Notes: generated from the sequence alone by a model not told the origin. Counted from the first letter of the stretch, positions 17,829-25,995 are shown. The stretch: DNA of 64,000 bases from Mesobacillus boroniphilus (GCF_018424685.1 NZ_QTKX01000001.1:868001-932000); one strand, 5' to 3'. Numbers and translations are program-made.

Positions 17829-18569
17829 ATGGAGTTCAGAGGTGCTTCTGTTTATGACGAAGGAGAATTTTACAACAATTATACGAAGCGGAGAAACCGC
17901 CCGGAAAGTCCAAACAATCTCATTGAAAAGCCGATTTTGCTAGAGATGGTTGGGAATGTGGCTGGAAAGAGGATTCTGGATCTAGGATGCGGTGATGCCG
18001 AAATTGGGGCTGAGCTTTTAAAACAAGGCGGAGCTTCTTATCTTGGAGTGGAAGGCTCGAAAAATATGACTCTAGCTGCAGCCGAAAATCTGGAAAGAAC
18101 TACTGGCAAAGTTTTGCACTCTTCGATGGAAGAATGGCAGCCACAGCCAGAACAATACGATCTTGTCCTTTCTCGTTTTGCCCTCCATTATTTAGCAGAC
18201 TTAAGGAGTGTTTTCACAAAGGTTCATGACTCACTGGTGCCTGGCGGGAAGTTTATATTCAGCGTTCAGCACCCCGTTCTCACTTCCTCCACGAAAAGTG
18301 CAGAAGGTTCGGGCAATAGAACAGATTGGGTGGTGGATGATTATTTTAACCAGGGTGAACGGTCAGAGCCGTGGATCGGAAAAAAAGTAATTAAACATCA
18401 CAGGACAATCGAAGAATACTTCCAACTCTTGTTGCAAGCCGGTTTCGCGGTGGATGACCTTAGAGAAGGCACGCCAAGAGCGGAAAACTTCTTCAGCCAG
18501 GAAGAATATGAGCGTCGGATGAGAATTCCGCTGGTATTGATGATTTCTGGTACGAAGCGAGGGGAATGA
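17829..18569 (+). CDS. Class I SAM-dependent methyltransferase
   Basis: 246 residues; motif I RILDLGCGDAEIGAELL, acidic motif II GVEGSKNM, post-motif DLVLSRFALHYL and LVPGGKFIFSVQHPV. ATG 17829 behind GGAGGGGATAGG; 28 extra upstream codons are not supported. Substrate unknown. Confidence 0.88.
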   Translation: MEFRGASVYDEGEFYNNYTKRRNRPESPNNLIEKPILLEMVGNVAGKRILDLGCGDAEIGAELLKQGGASYLGVEGSKNMTLAAAENLERTTGKVLHSSMEEWQPQPEQYDLVLSRFALHYLADLRSVFTKVHDSLVPGGKFIFSVQHPVLTSSTKSAEGSGNRTDWVVDDYFNQGERSEPWIGKKVIKHHRTIEEYFQLLLQAGFAVDDLREGTPRAENFFSQEEYERRMRIPLVLMISGTKRGE

Positions 18570-18577
18570 CAAACTAG

Positions 18578-18640
18578 ATGGAAATTCGATTAGCAAAGGC
18601 AGAGGATATAAAGGATATAGTGTCTATATTGCAACGCTGA
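18578..18640 (+). pseudogene. GNAT N-terminal stub
   Basis: 21 codons from ATG (EIRLAKAEDIKDIVSILQR, then TGA), the typical first strand and helix of a GNAT; nothing of motif A follows. It sits 8 nt after the methyltransferase. Probably the residue of a deleted gene. Confidence 0.5.
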
Positions 18641-18676
18641 ATCTGGTAGACACTATCTTAGCTACATATTAATAGA

Positions 18677-18718
18677 AAATACGGTAAAAAGTTTACAGAA
18701 AAGCCGTATTTCTTTTAA
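18677..18718 (+). terminator. Terminator of the methyltransferase transcript
   Basis: Stem aaatacgg/ccgtattt, loop of 19 nt, then tctttt. Confidence 0.65.
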
Positions 18719-18784
18719 TACAGCTTTATAATACTGTGTTAAAGTATAGATGTAAGGGAACTCACAATATAAGGAGTGTTGGCG

Positions 18785-18977
18785 ATGGTTAAAAAAGTCA
18801 TCATAAATTTCTTATTGGTATGTGCCCACTTCTATCTGCTATAACAAAAGTTAAAAAAGTCTTAACAAAATGAGGCAATGAACTTTATTTTACTCTTTTA
18901 AAATATATACTAGGCAGGATAGCAAGTGTGGCTATCATAGCAACCGGCGAAGGTGGGGCCGGTTGCTTATTTTTTTG
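18785..18977 (+). ncRNA. Possible type I toxin-like transcript with a strong terminator
   Basis: ATAAGGAGTGTTGGCG leads into an 18-residue hydrophobic frame (ATG 18785: VKKVIINFLLVCAHFYLL). It is followed by a stem gatagc/gctatc and a terminator gcaaccggc/gccggttgc plus T run (18940-18977). This terminator form recalls those of small holin-like type I toxin genes in Bacilli. The peptide is shorter than known toxins, so it may be a decayed or leader version. No antisense promoter was established. Confidence 0.35.
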
Positions 18978-19006
18978 AGGTTTTATGATTATTGAAGGTT
19001 TTTCTT

Positions 19007-19370
19007 AGACATTTTAGAGAGGAGACAATCTCAAAATGTCTAAGAAAGTGGTTTTAATAGACATTTCAGAGAGAACCCATGTTCAAAATGTCTAAGAAAG
19101 TGATTTTAATAGACATTTCAGAGAGAATTCATCTTCAAAATGTCTAAGAAAGTGGTTTTAATAGACATTTCAGAGAGAATTCATCTTCAAAATGTCTAAG
19201 AAAGTGGTTTTAATAGACATTTCAGAGAGAACTCATCTTCAAAATGTCTAAGAAAGTGGTTTTAATAGACATTTCAGAGAGAACTCATCTTCAAAATGTC
19301 TAAGAAAATTGATTATTATACATTTTAGAGAGTAATCTTCATCCTTATGTCCAAAAAAATAGCTTAATAT
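19007..19370. repeat. Tandem array, seven copies of a 52-bp hairpin repeat
   Basis: Units begin at 19007, 19059, 19111, 19163, 19215, 19267 and a decayed seventh at 19319. Each holds the inverted pair agacattt(t/c) ... aaaatgtct around agagagaaytcatcttc, then aagaaagtggttttaat. The inner copies are nearly identical and the edge copies diverge, consistent with expansion by slippage or unequal crossing-over. No coding potential and no spacer variation, so not CRISPR. Confidence 0.95.
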
Positions 19371-19422
19371 AAGCATTTCTAAGTATAGGTGCCCCTAAAT
19401 GTATGGCAAGAACGATTGTTTT

Positions 19423-20340
19423 TTATCTTGTATAGGTTCGCCCTTTTTTTGTTTCCGAAAAAGTGAAATGTTTTGCTAGTATTCTACTAATTCTTTTGCC
19501 ATCAGTGATTATACTGCACCATTCTTGGATAGCAGGTGTAGTTATTGGCCGATCTGGAAAAAGTAATTGAATTTCATTAATACTCCTAAGGACAGCAAGT
19601 TCTACTTTTTCACTATGTCCACATTCTTTACATAATAATTTTTGTCCTACCGCCTCTACCGAAAACGACTCACACTCATTACACGTAATACCTTTCTTAA
19701 GTTCGTCGTATTGAATGGAAGGTAGTTTATTGTAGGATGTCTCAATCTGATGGAGGGAGGCGAGTTTGGTTGCGAGTTTGTAATGGCTGCTGGATACTTT
19801 TCCCGGCTGGTTATTGAGGTTATCGAGGAGTCGTTTTAACTGGGTGGGGAAAATGAATGGGAGGTCTGGGTGTGCGTTATACAGGGTGAATTCGGGATTA
19901 ATAAAAACGACTGAACCTTGTATTTTAAAGTTGTAGCCTATTTGATTCAATAGTTTCTTAAAAAGCAGCTTAGTGCGGTTAATTTGATCGAGGGGATTCT
20001 TGATTGATACTCCGGTTGATATTGAGGTTAGAGCTTCTTGTTTGTATAGGTAATCTCCCTGGTTAGTCTTTATTTCAAATAGATATAATGTGCCGGCAAA
20101 TATAATAAGAGTATCGATTTGAAAGGTTGTTTTTTCTACTTCGAGCAGTAAATCGTTCAGGATTAAACAGCTGCTTGTCAGTTTTTCTGTCATGGCATCA
20201 AATTGTAATTCCCCCTTATATCCCTTTTCGAGGTGTGAAAGATACCTTTTTTCCTCCTCTGTTAACTCAAGTCTTTTATTTAAGATTCTTAGCTTTGATA
20301 AGATAGTAGGTTCAGTCCGCTCCTTAAAAGCCACAGGCAT
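19423..20340 (-). CDS. NERD-domain nuclease-related protein with zinc ribbon
   Basis: 305 residues. NERD domain at about 40-150: G-x-x-GE at 40-44, QIDTLII (D76) and YLFEIKT (E89, K91), the restriction-like D...ExK core. A zinc ribbon follows with C220/C223 and C237/C240. Helical C-terminus. NERD proteins are presumed DNA-processing enzymes. Single gene with an ATG start at 20340; binding site modest. Antisense to neighbours. Confidence 0.85.
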   Translation of the reverse strand: MPVAFKERTEPTILSKLRILNKRLELTEEEKRYLSHLEKGYKGELQFDAMTEKLTSSCLILNDLLLEVEKTTFQIDTLIIFAGTLYLFEIKTNQGDYLYKQEALTSISTGVSIKNPLDQINRTKLLFKKLLNQIGYNFKIQGSVVFINPEFTLYNAHPDLPFIFPTQLKRLLDNLNNQPGKVSSSHYKLATKLASLHQIETSYNKLPSIQYDELKKGITCNECESFSVEAVGQKLLCKECGHSEKVELAVLRSINEIQLLFPDRPITTPAIQEWCSIITDGKRISRILAKHFTFSETKKGRTYTR

Positions 20341-20470
20341 CTTCCTTCCAACAGTAGTCTACTTAATCATACTATTTTACCGAAATAAAATTTTAGAATT
20401 TTTTGTGAATTGTGGCAAGCTTGCTTGAATACAATGATAAAACCACTTGATTCAGTTAGGAGGAGTCGAG

Positions 20471-20692
20471 ATGTCATTGAAGGTTTATGCCATTATACTG
20501 AAAACTGCGGGTCTTGCCGTTTTCCTTGTGCCAATGTTCATGAAGGGGATGGGATATATTGCGACCATTTCGCCAACGGTCATGTTTAGTTTAATCGCCA
20601 TTGGAGTGGTTTTATTGATTGTCGGAAATGTGTTTGAGGCAAAGGCTATGCGGTCCGGCGCTTATGTTAGACGGAGAGGGTTTAGAAAATGA
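20471..20692 (+). CDS. Small membrane protein, 73 aa
   Basis: Two hydrophobic helices (about 4-25 and 31-55) and a basic tail RRRGFRK. TTAGGAGGAGT site places the start at ATG 20471. Not recognised; its transcript ends in a strong terminator. Confidence 0.7.
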   Translation: MSLKVYAIILKTAGLAVFLVPMFMKGMGYIATISPTVMFSLIAIGVVLLIVGNVFEAKAMRSGAYVRRRGFRK

Positions 20693-20694
20693 GG

Positions 20695-20729
20695 AACGAG
20701 TTTCAGATGCTGAAACTCGTTATTTTTTT
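20695..20729. terminator. Bidirectional terminator
   Basis: Perfect 12-bp stem aacgagtttcag/ctgaaactcgtt with a T run on the right; it also lies at the end of the convergent gene. Confidence 0.9.
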
Positions 20730-21010
20730 AACGAAAGGATGAACCAAACAAGTAAGTAGAGATACCCAGCAATTGTGAAAATAGCCCATAGTGCTCCTTG
20801 CTTGAATTCCCTCGCTAAAAATTCAAATTCATTCATCTCCAAAGGCCTGCCGATACTATTCATGAGACTGACCATAGGCACCGAAATAATGATGAGGATC
20901 GCAATCATGGCCAGAGGAATCTGTTTTTTCTTTATAACGCTATAAATAGCCCTCACAAAGATAGTCATTAACAACAAATAATAGATGATCCAAAAAAAGA
21001 CTTCATTCAT
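20720..21010 (-). CDS. Small membrane protein, 96 aa
   Basis: Three hydrophobic segments (FFWIIYYLLLMTIFV, LAMIAILIIISVPMVSL, ALWAIFTIAGYLYLLVWFIL). ATG 21010 is 7 nt from GGGAGG; ten extra codons upstream cover that site. Function unknown. Confidence 0.7.
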   Translation of the reverse strand: MNEVFFWIIYYLLLMTIFVRAIYSVIKKKQIPLAMIAILIIISVPMVSLMNSIGRPLEMNEFEFLAREFKQGALWAIFTIAGYLYLLVWFILSLKK

Positions 21011-21096
21011 AAAAGTAACCTCCCTAAGAAATTCTATCATTTTTTTATCTCGAATGCCTGTTAGAATGTGGTAAAATTGCTTGAGGGGTGAGTATT

Positions 21097-21273
21097 TTGG
21101 TAGTAATTAATATTTGGTTAACTGTCATTCTGGCGGTTGCCTTCTTAGCGGCGGTAGGGGCTTGGCTGAACACAAGAATCATTTTAAAAGAATTGGATAA
21201 AATCAAAGCCCATCTAGGGATTAAGGAAGAGCGGGCTCCATCAGTATTTGACAATGACCTTGATAAAGAATAA
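21097..21273 (+). CDS. Small membrane protein, 58 aa
   Basis: One N-terminal helix (VVINIWLTVILAVAFLAAVG) followed by a charged tail (KELDKIKAHLGIKEE). TTG 21097 lies 8 nt after GAGGGG; GTG 21088 would sit on that site. Ends 18 nt before a P-loop kinase gene, likely same transcript. Function unknown. Confidence 0.6.
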   Translation: MVVINIWLTVILAVAFLAAVGAWLNTRIILKELDKIKAHLGIKEERAPSVFDNDLDKE

Positions 21274-21291
21274 AGAACAGGGTGGAAAACA

Positions 21292-21816
21292 GTGACGAAA
21301 ATACATATAATTGGCGGGCCTGGAAGCGGAAAATCATACATTGCTGCGAAACTCTCAAAAATGCTGGGACTGCCTAAGCATGAATTGGACAACTTCTTTT
21401 GGGATCAAGAGTCCGAGTATTTCGGTTCGCAAACCCCTCCTGTAAAGAGGGCGGAAAATCTGACAAGGGTGCTAAGGCAGGAAAAATGGATCATCGAGGG
21501 AGTATATCATAGCTGGCTTGAGGAAAGTTTCCGGCAGGCAGATTATATATTCGTGCTTAAAACGAATGTCTATGTGCGTGACTGGAGAATCGTGAAAAGG
21601 TTTGTGCTCAGAAAAGTCAAGCTGGCTTCTTCTCCGCGAAAAGAAAATCTAAAGATGCTGATCGACTTGCTAAAATGGAACCATCAATATGATGGTGACA
21701 ATCTGGTAAAGGCAATCAAGCTGATGAAGCCGTTCAAAGATAAGGTCATCATTCTGACTACAAATGACGATGTATTCAAGCTTTTTAAAAAGCGGAAAAA
21801 GTCAGTGGGCAAGTAA
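21292..21816 (+). CDS. P-loop nucleotide kinase-like protein (topology modulation family)
   Basis: 174 residues; Walker A GGPGSGKSY at 8-16, lid-like basic region (RDWRIVKRFVLRK) and KVIILTTNDDVFKLF near the end. Resembles adenylate kinase-like proteins annotated as DNA topology modulation/FlaR; the true substrate is unknown. GTG start with AGGGTGG. Confidence 0.8.
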   Translation: MTKIHIIGGPGSGKSYIAAKLSKMLGLPKHELDNFFWDQESEYFGSQTPPVKRAENLTRVLRQEKWIIEGVYHSWLEESFRQADYIFVLKTNVYVRDWRIVKRFVLRKVKLASSPRKENLKMLIDLLKWNHQYDGDNLVKAIKLMKPFKDKVIILTTNDDVFKLFKKRKKSVGK

Positions 21817-21819
21817 TGA

Positions 21820-21850
21820 AAAAAACTGCCTTAACAAAAGGCAGTTTTAG
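21820..21850. terminator. Bidirectional terminator
   Basis: Stem aaaactgcctt/aaggcagtttt between convergent genes. Confidence 0.88.
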
Positions 21851-22278
21851 AACAAACTCTCATATGGTGCGGTGCTGATTTGCTTTTCAGCAAGCCGCTT
21901 TCGTAAAAATTTATGGTCACGTTTCGGTGTGGCAAGAATATAGCCCCGAATGACAAGCTCCTGAGTGATCTTGTCTGCCTTTTCGTTCAGCGCAATCTCA
22001 CCAATCTTACCTGCGATCTTGTGTCTCGCCACATCTCTGAACAATTCAGGAACTGGACTCACCAAATCCTCAAGCAATGCCTTTTGGTCATCCGGCCACA
22101 AATGCCGAGTTTGATTCACATAATACTCTTCCCAGTCCATATCTGATTTGCCATCGTCCTTCGGCAGCTTTTTCAAAAACTTGCGGAACATAAAATATCC
22201 GCCGATTGCAAATAAACCTACCAACACAACGACCCAAAACAAAATAAATAACAAAAACCAACCTTCAAGCTGATACAT
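21847..22278 (-). CDS. DUF2621 membrane protein, YneK-like
   Basis: 143 residues: one N-terminal helix (FLLFILFWVVVLVGLFAIGGYFM), then a soluble helical domain with WEEYYVNQTRHLWPDD and RGYILATPKRDHKFLRKRL, matching DUF2621 (YneK in Bacillus subtilis). YneK is linked to the ccd region there; here it is 17 kb away. Function unknown. Confidence 0.7.
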   Translation of the reverse strand: MYQLEGWFLLFILFWVVVLVGLFAIGGYFMFRKFLKKLPKDDGKSDMDWEEYYVNQTRHLWPDDQKALLEDLVSPVPELFRDVARHKIAGKIGEIALNEKADKITQELVIRGYILATPKRDHKFLRKRLAEKQISTAPYESLF

Positions 22279-22369
22279 AACCCTTCACCCACGCATTTCT
22301 AATATCTTTTCTTATTATAGTACCAGCCATCAACGGAAGACAAGTCTTGTGACAATTTGAGTAACTCTC

Positions 22370-22398
22370 TTGTAAAATAACCAGCTTCTAAGTATAAT
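22370..22398 (+). promoter_or_regulatory. Sigma-A-type promoter of selC
   Basis: TTGTAA, 17-bp spacer, TATAAT, ending 19 nt before the tRNA. Confidence 0.7.
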
Positions 22399-22417
22399 AG
22401 ACCTTGTTCTCAAAAAT

Positions 22418-22514
22418 GGGGCTGAATGGGGTACTGGTGTCCCCCACGGTCTTCAAAACCGCTTGTGACCTGCGTGCCAGGTCAGGTGGGTTCGATTCCC
22501 ACGCAGTCCCGCCA
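22418..22514 (+). tRNA. selC: tRNA-Sec (anticodon UCA), complete
   Basis: 97 nt with encoded CCA. Acceptor ggggctg pairs with cagtccc, followed by discriminator G. A long D stem (tgggg/cccca) and anticodon arm cggt-cttcaaa-accg with loop anticodon TCA follow. The extra-long variable arm has a perfect 7-bp stem (tgacctg/caggtca); T arm gtggg-ttcgatt-cccac. These are selenocysteine tRNA traits. Its presence implies SelA/SelB/SelD elsewhere. Its 3' 64 nt recur, whole or degraded, five times downstream, marking it as an integration site. Confidence 0.93.
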
Positions 22515-22614
22515 AAAACGTTGATGTATTAAGCTCTTTAGCGATTTGGTTATAAATTGGAAATTGTATAATTCCCCCCATAGACAGTGTGGGGTAGAAA
22601 AAATAGACCGTGTG

Positions 22615-22665
22615 ACCTCCTTTGCTTATGTTTGGGTAATCCCTACATATTAAAGGAGGTTTTTT
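22615..22665 (+). terminator. Terminator downstream of selC
   Basis: acctcctt ... aaaggaggt followed by ttttt. A close relative of this hairpin stands after the fourth 3' tRNA copy at 45977-46027. The 629 bp from selC to 23143 otherwise hold only the gene remnant and operator listed. Confidence 0.7.
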
Positions 22666-22667
22666 GT

Positions 22668-22854
22668 ATGGCTGAACAGAGGAAAAGGAAAAAACGCAGT
22701 AACACGGAGTACATTCATCGAAAAGGATCTTAAAAAATTCATCTTACGGAATGAATCTTATGGTCATGTTAGAATTCCTAATGCGCGCAAAAGACTGGAA
22801 TGGCTGCGCGAGCGTCGGTAAAAGATCAGAGAACCAACGTTCAAATACTTTTGA
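22668..22854 (+). pseudogene. Degenerate small gene downstream of selC
   Basis: ATG 22668 opens AEQRKRKKRSNTEYIHRKG, then stops. A shifted frame carries STFIEKDLKKFILRNESYG and IPNARKRLEWLRERR, stop, KIREPTFKYF. One frameshift and one nonsense codon would restore a single basic protein of about 60 residues. A decayed relative (TQRTFIEEE) follows the fourth tRNA copy near 46030-46117. Identity unknown. Confidence 0.45.
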
Positions 22855-23093
22855 TTGTTTTTAAAAGATCGATACCCGGATATCCAATATGCTGAAGAAA
22901 TTATAATGAGTTTTATGAAGATAGGTATATTTATTAATATTAATCAATTAAAAGAGCATATGAATCTCTAGATATATTAATATCCTCACTTTCCTTTTGG
23001 TCAATGACAATATTTTATTAATTGTTTAATTTTTAGAAAAATGAGAATGTTTTATTGAGTTTTTGTAAAAAAAATGATTTAATTAAACTAATT

Positions 23094-23110
23094 GGTTGGT
23101 TCACTGGGCC
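23094..23110. promoter_or_regulatory. Operator site 1 of the sulfonate cluster (before slcC)
   Basis: GGTTGGTTCACTGGGCC; one of four matches to GGTTGGGTCAC in this cluster. The 30 nt upstream resemble those upstream of site 4 (tttgtaaaaaaaatgattta against tttacaaaaatcatgattta), suggesting a shared promoter design. Confidence 0.65.
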
Positions 23111-23142
23111 AGTATTGTTTAATGATAAAGGGGGAGTAAAAA

Positions 23143-24093
23143 ATGAAGGTACTTATAACTGAAGTTATATGGGATCAAGGTATTACAACATTACAGGAAG
23201 AAGGTATTGAGGTTTATTATGATAAAGACCTGTGGGCAAAGAGGGAAACCTTATTAGAAATTGTAAAAGACTTTGATGCTATAATTGTTAGGAATCAGAC
23301 AAAAGTTGATCAAGAGTTATTGATTGAATGCACTAAACTTAAAGTTATAGGACGTTTAGGGGTTGGATTGGATAATATAGATGTAGTTAAAGCAAAAGAA
23401 AAAGGAATCCATGTCGTTATGGCTCGGCATGCAAACGCCACGTCTGTAGCAGAATATGTTATGGCTGCTATCTTGAGTGCAAAGAGACCTATTCATGAAG
23501 CAAATGAAGATGTGAAAAACGGGTACTGGGATAGAAGAAAACATACAGGAGAGGAATTGTATCAAAAAACGATTGGATTAATTGGTTTAGGTGAGATTGC
23601 CCATCGAGTTGCAAAAAGAGCGACAGCTTTTGGAATGGAGGTAATTGGATACGACCCATTTATTACCGAATATGATCATATTGTGGCTGAAACGGGCGTT
23701 CGTATAAAAAGTTCCTTAGATGAGATATTAGTTAATTCCGATTTTATTTCTATTCATGTTCCTCTAACCCCCTCAACAAAAGATTTGATATCTACTCAAC
23801 AACTGAAATCCATGAAGCCTTCTGCTTTTTTAATTAACACTTCTAGAGGAGGAATTATAGATGAAAAGGCTCTTTGTGATTCACTAATGAATCATGAAAT
23901 TGCCGGTGTGTTCCTTGATGTATTAGAGTCAGAACCTGTTGATCCATCGAATAAACTTTTGGATTTTAAAAATGCAATATTTTCACCACATATTGCAGGT
24001 CTTACAACTGAATCACAAATACGTATTTCGCTACTTGTTGCCAAAGAAGTCGGGAAATTGCTAAAAGGACAAAAATCACTTTGTGTGGTTTAG
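23143..24093 (+). CDS. slcC: (S)-sulfolactate dehydrogenase, SlcC-like
   Basis: 316 residues of the D-2-hydroxyacid/phosphoglycerate dehydrogenase family. Substrate-domain GRLGVGLDNID, NAD-binding GLIGLGEIAHRVA (GxGxxA variant), catalytic Arg in INTSRGGIIDE, Glu in LDVLESEPV and His in FSPHIAGLT. SlcC oxidises (S)-sulfolactate to sulfopyruvate with NAD+. This assignment rests mainly on context: the same trio slcC-comC-suyAB with a Tct transporter is known from Chromohalobacter salexigens. First gene of a three-gene operon behind operator site 1; clear GGGGGAG site. Confidence 0.75.
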   Translation: MKVLITEVIWDQGITTLQEEGIEVYYDKDLWAKRETLLEIVKDFDAIIVRNQTKVDQELLIECTKLKVIGRLGVGLDNIDVVKAKEKGIHVVMARHANATSVAEYVMAAILSAKRPIHEANEDVKNGYWDRRKHTGEELYQKTIGLIGLGEIAHRVAKRATAFGMEVIGYDPFITEYDHIVAETGVRIKSSLDEILVNSDFISIHVPLTPSTKDLISTQQLKSMKPSAFLINTSRGGIIDEKALCDSLMNHEIAGVFLDVLESEPVDPSNKLLDFKNAIFSPHIAGLTTESQIRISLLVAKEVGKLLKGQKSLCVV

Positions 24094-24110
24094 TTTGAGG
24101 AGGAATCGAA

Positions 24111-24827
24111 TTGGAAGATTTTCAGTTAGACAGAAAAGGGATTACAGAAAAAGTAAGTGACCATATTAAACTTATGATTCAGGACGGAAGATTCAAAGTA
24201 AATGAGAAACTCCCAAGTGAGAGGGAGATGGCCGTCAAATTGAAAGTTAGTCGAAATACTGTTAGAGAAGCCTATAAAATTTTGGAGGCGTATGGTTATC
24301 TAACCATTAAACATGGAACTGGGATTTTTGTTGCTTCTGAAGAGCAGCAGATCAAAAAGATGACGTCTTTCTTTTTTGTAAAGACTGATCAAATCAAAGA
24401 CCTATTTGCAATACGTAGAATACTTGAGGTAAATGCTGTTGCTTGGGCTATAGAAAATGCTTCTTTAGAACAAATGGAAAAACTAACGGCGATTGTTGAA
24501 AAAGCAAAGGTAGCAGCAAAAATAGACAATAATTCTGAAGAACTTGCTCGCCTTGATCATGAGTTTCATGTAACACTTGCAAACATGTCTCAAAATACAG
24601 TTTTAATTCATATTATGCAGAATTTAATTGACTTACTAGAGGAATCTCGTATGCAGGTAATTCAAATTCCTGATAGACCTATTAAATCAGTTAGTGAGCA
24701 TCTAGATATTGTAAATGCAATTAAGAAAAAAGACGTTTCTTTAGCACAGGATTGTATGTCGAAACACTTAGATAGTGTTGAAAACTCAGTATTACAAAAT
24801 CTGAAAATAAAGGAAAATAAACAATGA
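24111..24827 (+). CDS. FadR-type GntR regulator, SuyR-like
   Basis: 238 residues. Winged helix at 9-80 (LPSEREMAVKLKVSRNTVREA) and FCD ligand domain with metal-type residues in RLDHEFH, VSEHLDIV and MSKHLDSV. Probably responds to a sulfonate acid of the pathway and binds the GGTTGGGTCAC sites before all four transcription units; that link is inferred from location. TTG start behind GAGGAGG; its stop overlaps comC (ATGA). Confidence 0.8.
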   Translation: MEDFQLDRKGITEKVSDHIKLMIQDGRFKVNEKLPSEREMAVKLKVSRNTVREAYKILEAYGYLTIKHGTGIFVASEEQQIKKMTSFFFVKTDQIKDLFAIRRILEVNAVAWAIENASLEQMEKLTAIVEKAKVAAKIDNNSEELARLDHEFHVTLANMSQNTVLIHIMQNLIDLLEESRMQVIQIPDRPIKSVSEHLDIVNAIKKKDVSLAQDCMSKHLDSVENSVLQNLKIKENKQ

Positions 24828-25891
24828 ATCTAATTGATGCAGATGAACTAAAAGTATTCGCTGGAAAGGTTTTAGAAAAGGCAGGCGTTAATAGTGAAAA
24901 CGCACAGAATGTGGCAGATGCTCTAATTAGGGCCAATCTAGAAGGTGTTGACAGTCATGGTATAAGCAGATTAGCTATTTATACGGAACGTCTTATTGAA
25001 AAACGTATTAATCCAAAGCCCAATATTTTATTTGAAGAAAGAGGCACTTCCATTTTAACTGTAGACGGCGATAATGGATTAGGGCATGCTGTAAGTTCTC
25101 AAGCGATTAAAAAAGGCATAAATATGGCGAAACAAAGTGGGATGGTAGGAATTAGTATCAAAAATAGTAATCATTTTGGTACAGCTTCTTATTATTGTCA
25201 AATGGCATGTGACCATAACCTGGCAGCCATGGCATTCACTAATTCTCCTCCGGGAATTGCTCCGTGGGGAGGTAGAAAAGCCTTTTATGGGACCAATCCA
25301 ATTGCTTTTGGATTTCCTACAGGGAACAGCATTCCTGTTATTATTGACCTATCGACAAGTATAGCTGCAAGAGGGAAAATAATTTTAGCTGATAAACAGG
25401 GAGAATCTATTCCAGACGGATGGGCGATGGATGAAAACGGAGAAATGACAAATGACCCTAGTGAGGCGTTAAAAGGAGCTGTTCTTCCGTTTGGTGGAGC
25501 TAAAGGGTCCGCTCTAGCATTAGCAGTCGAGGTTTTAGCTGGTGTCCTTACTGGTGCAGCATTTGGACCACATGTAAATAGTATCTATCAAGATACTAAT
25601 AAAAGCCCTGCGAATGTTGGTCATTTTTTTATTCTTATTGATATTGAAAAATTTATGCCTTTTGAACAATTCACTTACTCCATGAATGAACTATTAAAAG
25701 AAATGAAACAGATTCCAAAAGCACAAGGTATTGAAGAAATACGTTACCCAGGTGAGAGAAGGAATCAGGAATTTGAAAAAAGGATAACGGAAGGTATACC
25801 TATTTCAGCCAATGTTCAGGAAGAGTTAATAAGGCTTGGAGATAAGTTTGATATTTCATTTCCAAAACCTCAATATTCTACCACTATTTAA
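24824..25891 (+). CDS. comC: (R)-sulfolactate dehydrogenase, ComC-like (Ldh2 family)
   Basis: 355 residues of the malate/L-lactate dehydrogenase (Ldh2/ComC) fold: GVDSHGISRL near the start, NSNHFGTASYYC, GTNPIAFGFPT, and PFGGAKGSALALAVEVL. This group reduces or oxidises 2-oxo/2-hydroxy acids with NAD(P), including sulfopyruvate/(R)-sulfolactate. With SlcC it would act as a two-enzyme racemase for sulfolactate. The same fold includes malate dehydrogenases, so substrate is by context. Coupled to the regulator by a 4-nt overlap. Confidence 0.75.
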   Translation: MNLIDADELKVFAGKVLEKAGVNSENAQNVADALIRANLEGVDSHGISRLAIYTERLIEKRINPKPNILFEERGTSILTVDGDNGLGHAVSSQAIKKGINMAKQSGMVGISIKNSNHFGTASYYCQMACDHNLAAMAFTNSPPGIAPWGGRKAFYGTNPIAFGFPTGNSIPVIIDLSTSIAARGKIILADKQGESIPDGWAMDENGEMTNDPSEALKGAVLPFGGAKGSALALAVEVLAGVLTGAAFGPHVNSIYQDTNKSPANVGHFFILIDIEKFMPFEQFTYSMNELLKEMKQIPKAQGIEEIRYPGERRNQEFEKRITEGIPISANVQEELIRLGDKFDISFPKPQYSTTI

Positions 25892-25904
25892 ATAGAAATG
25901 GATA

Positions 25905-25949
25905 CAAAAAAAGCTCAGGATCACTGGAAACAGATAGCCTGAGTTTTTT
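25905..25949 (+). terminator. Terminator after comC
   Basis: A-run, stem ctcagg/cctgag with a 17-nt loop, then tttttt. Confidence 0.75.
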
Positions 25950-25995
25950 CGTTTTAAATAAGGCAATAGATCATCTAAGGTTAATTTAGACAAAA

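Noticed and set aside
19007..19370. CRISPR array
   Set aside because: The whole 52-bp unit repeats; there are no variable spacers and no cas genes.
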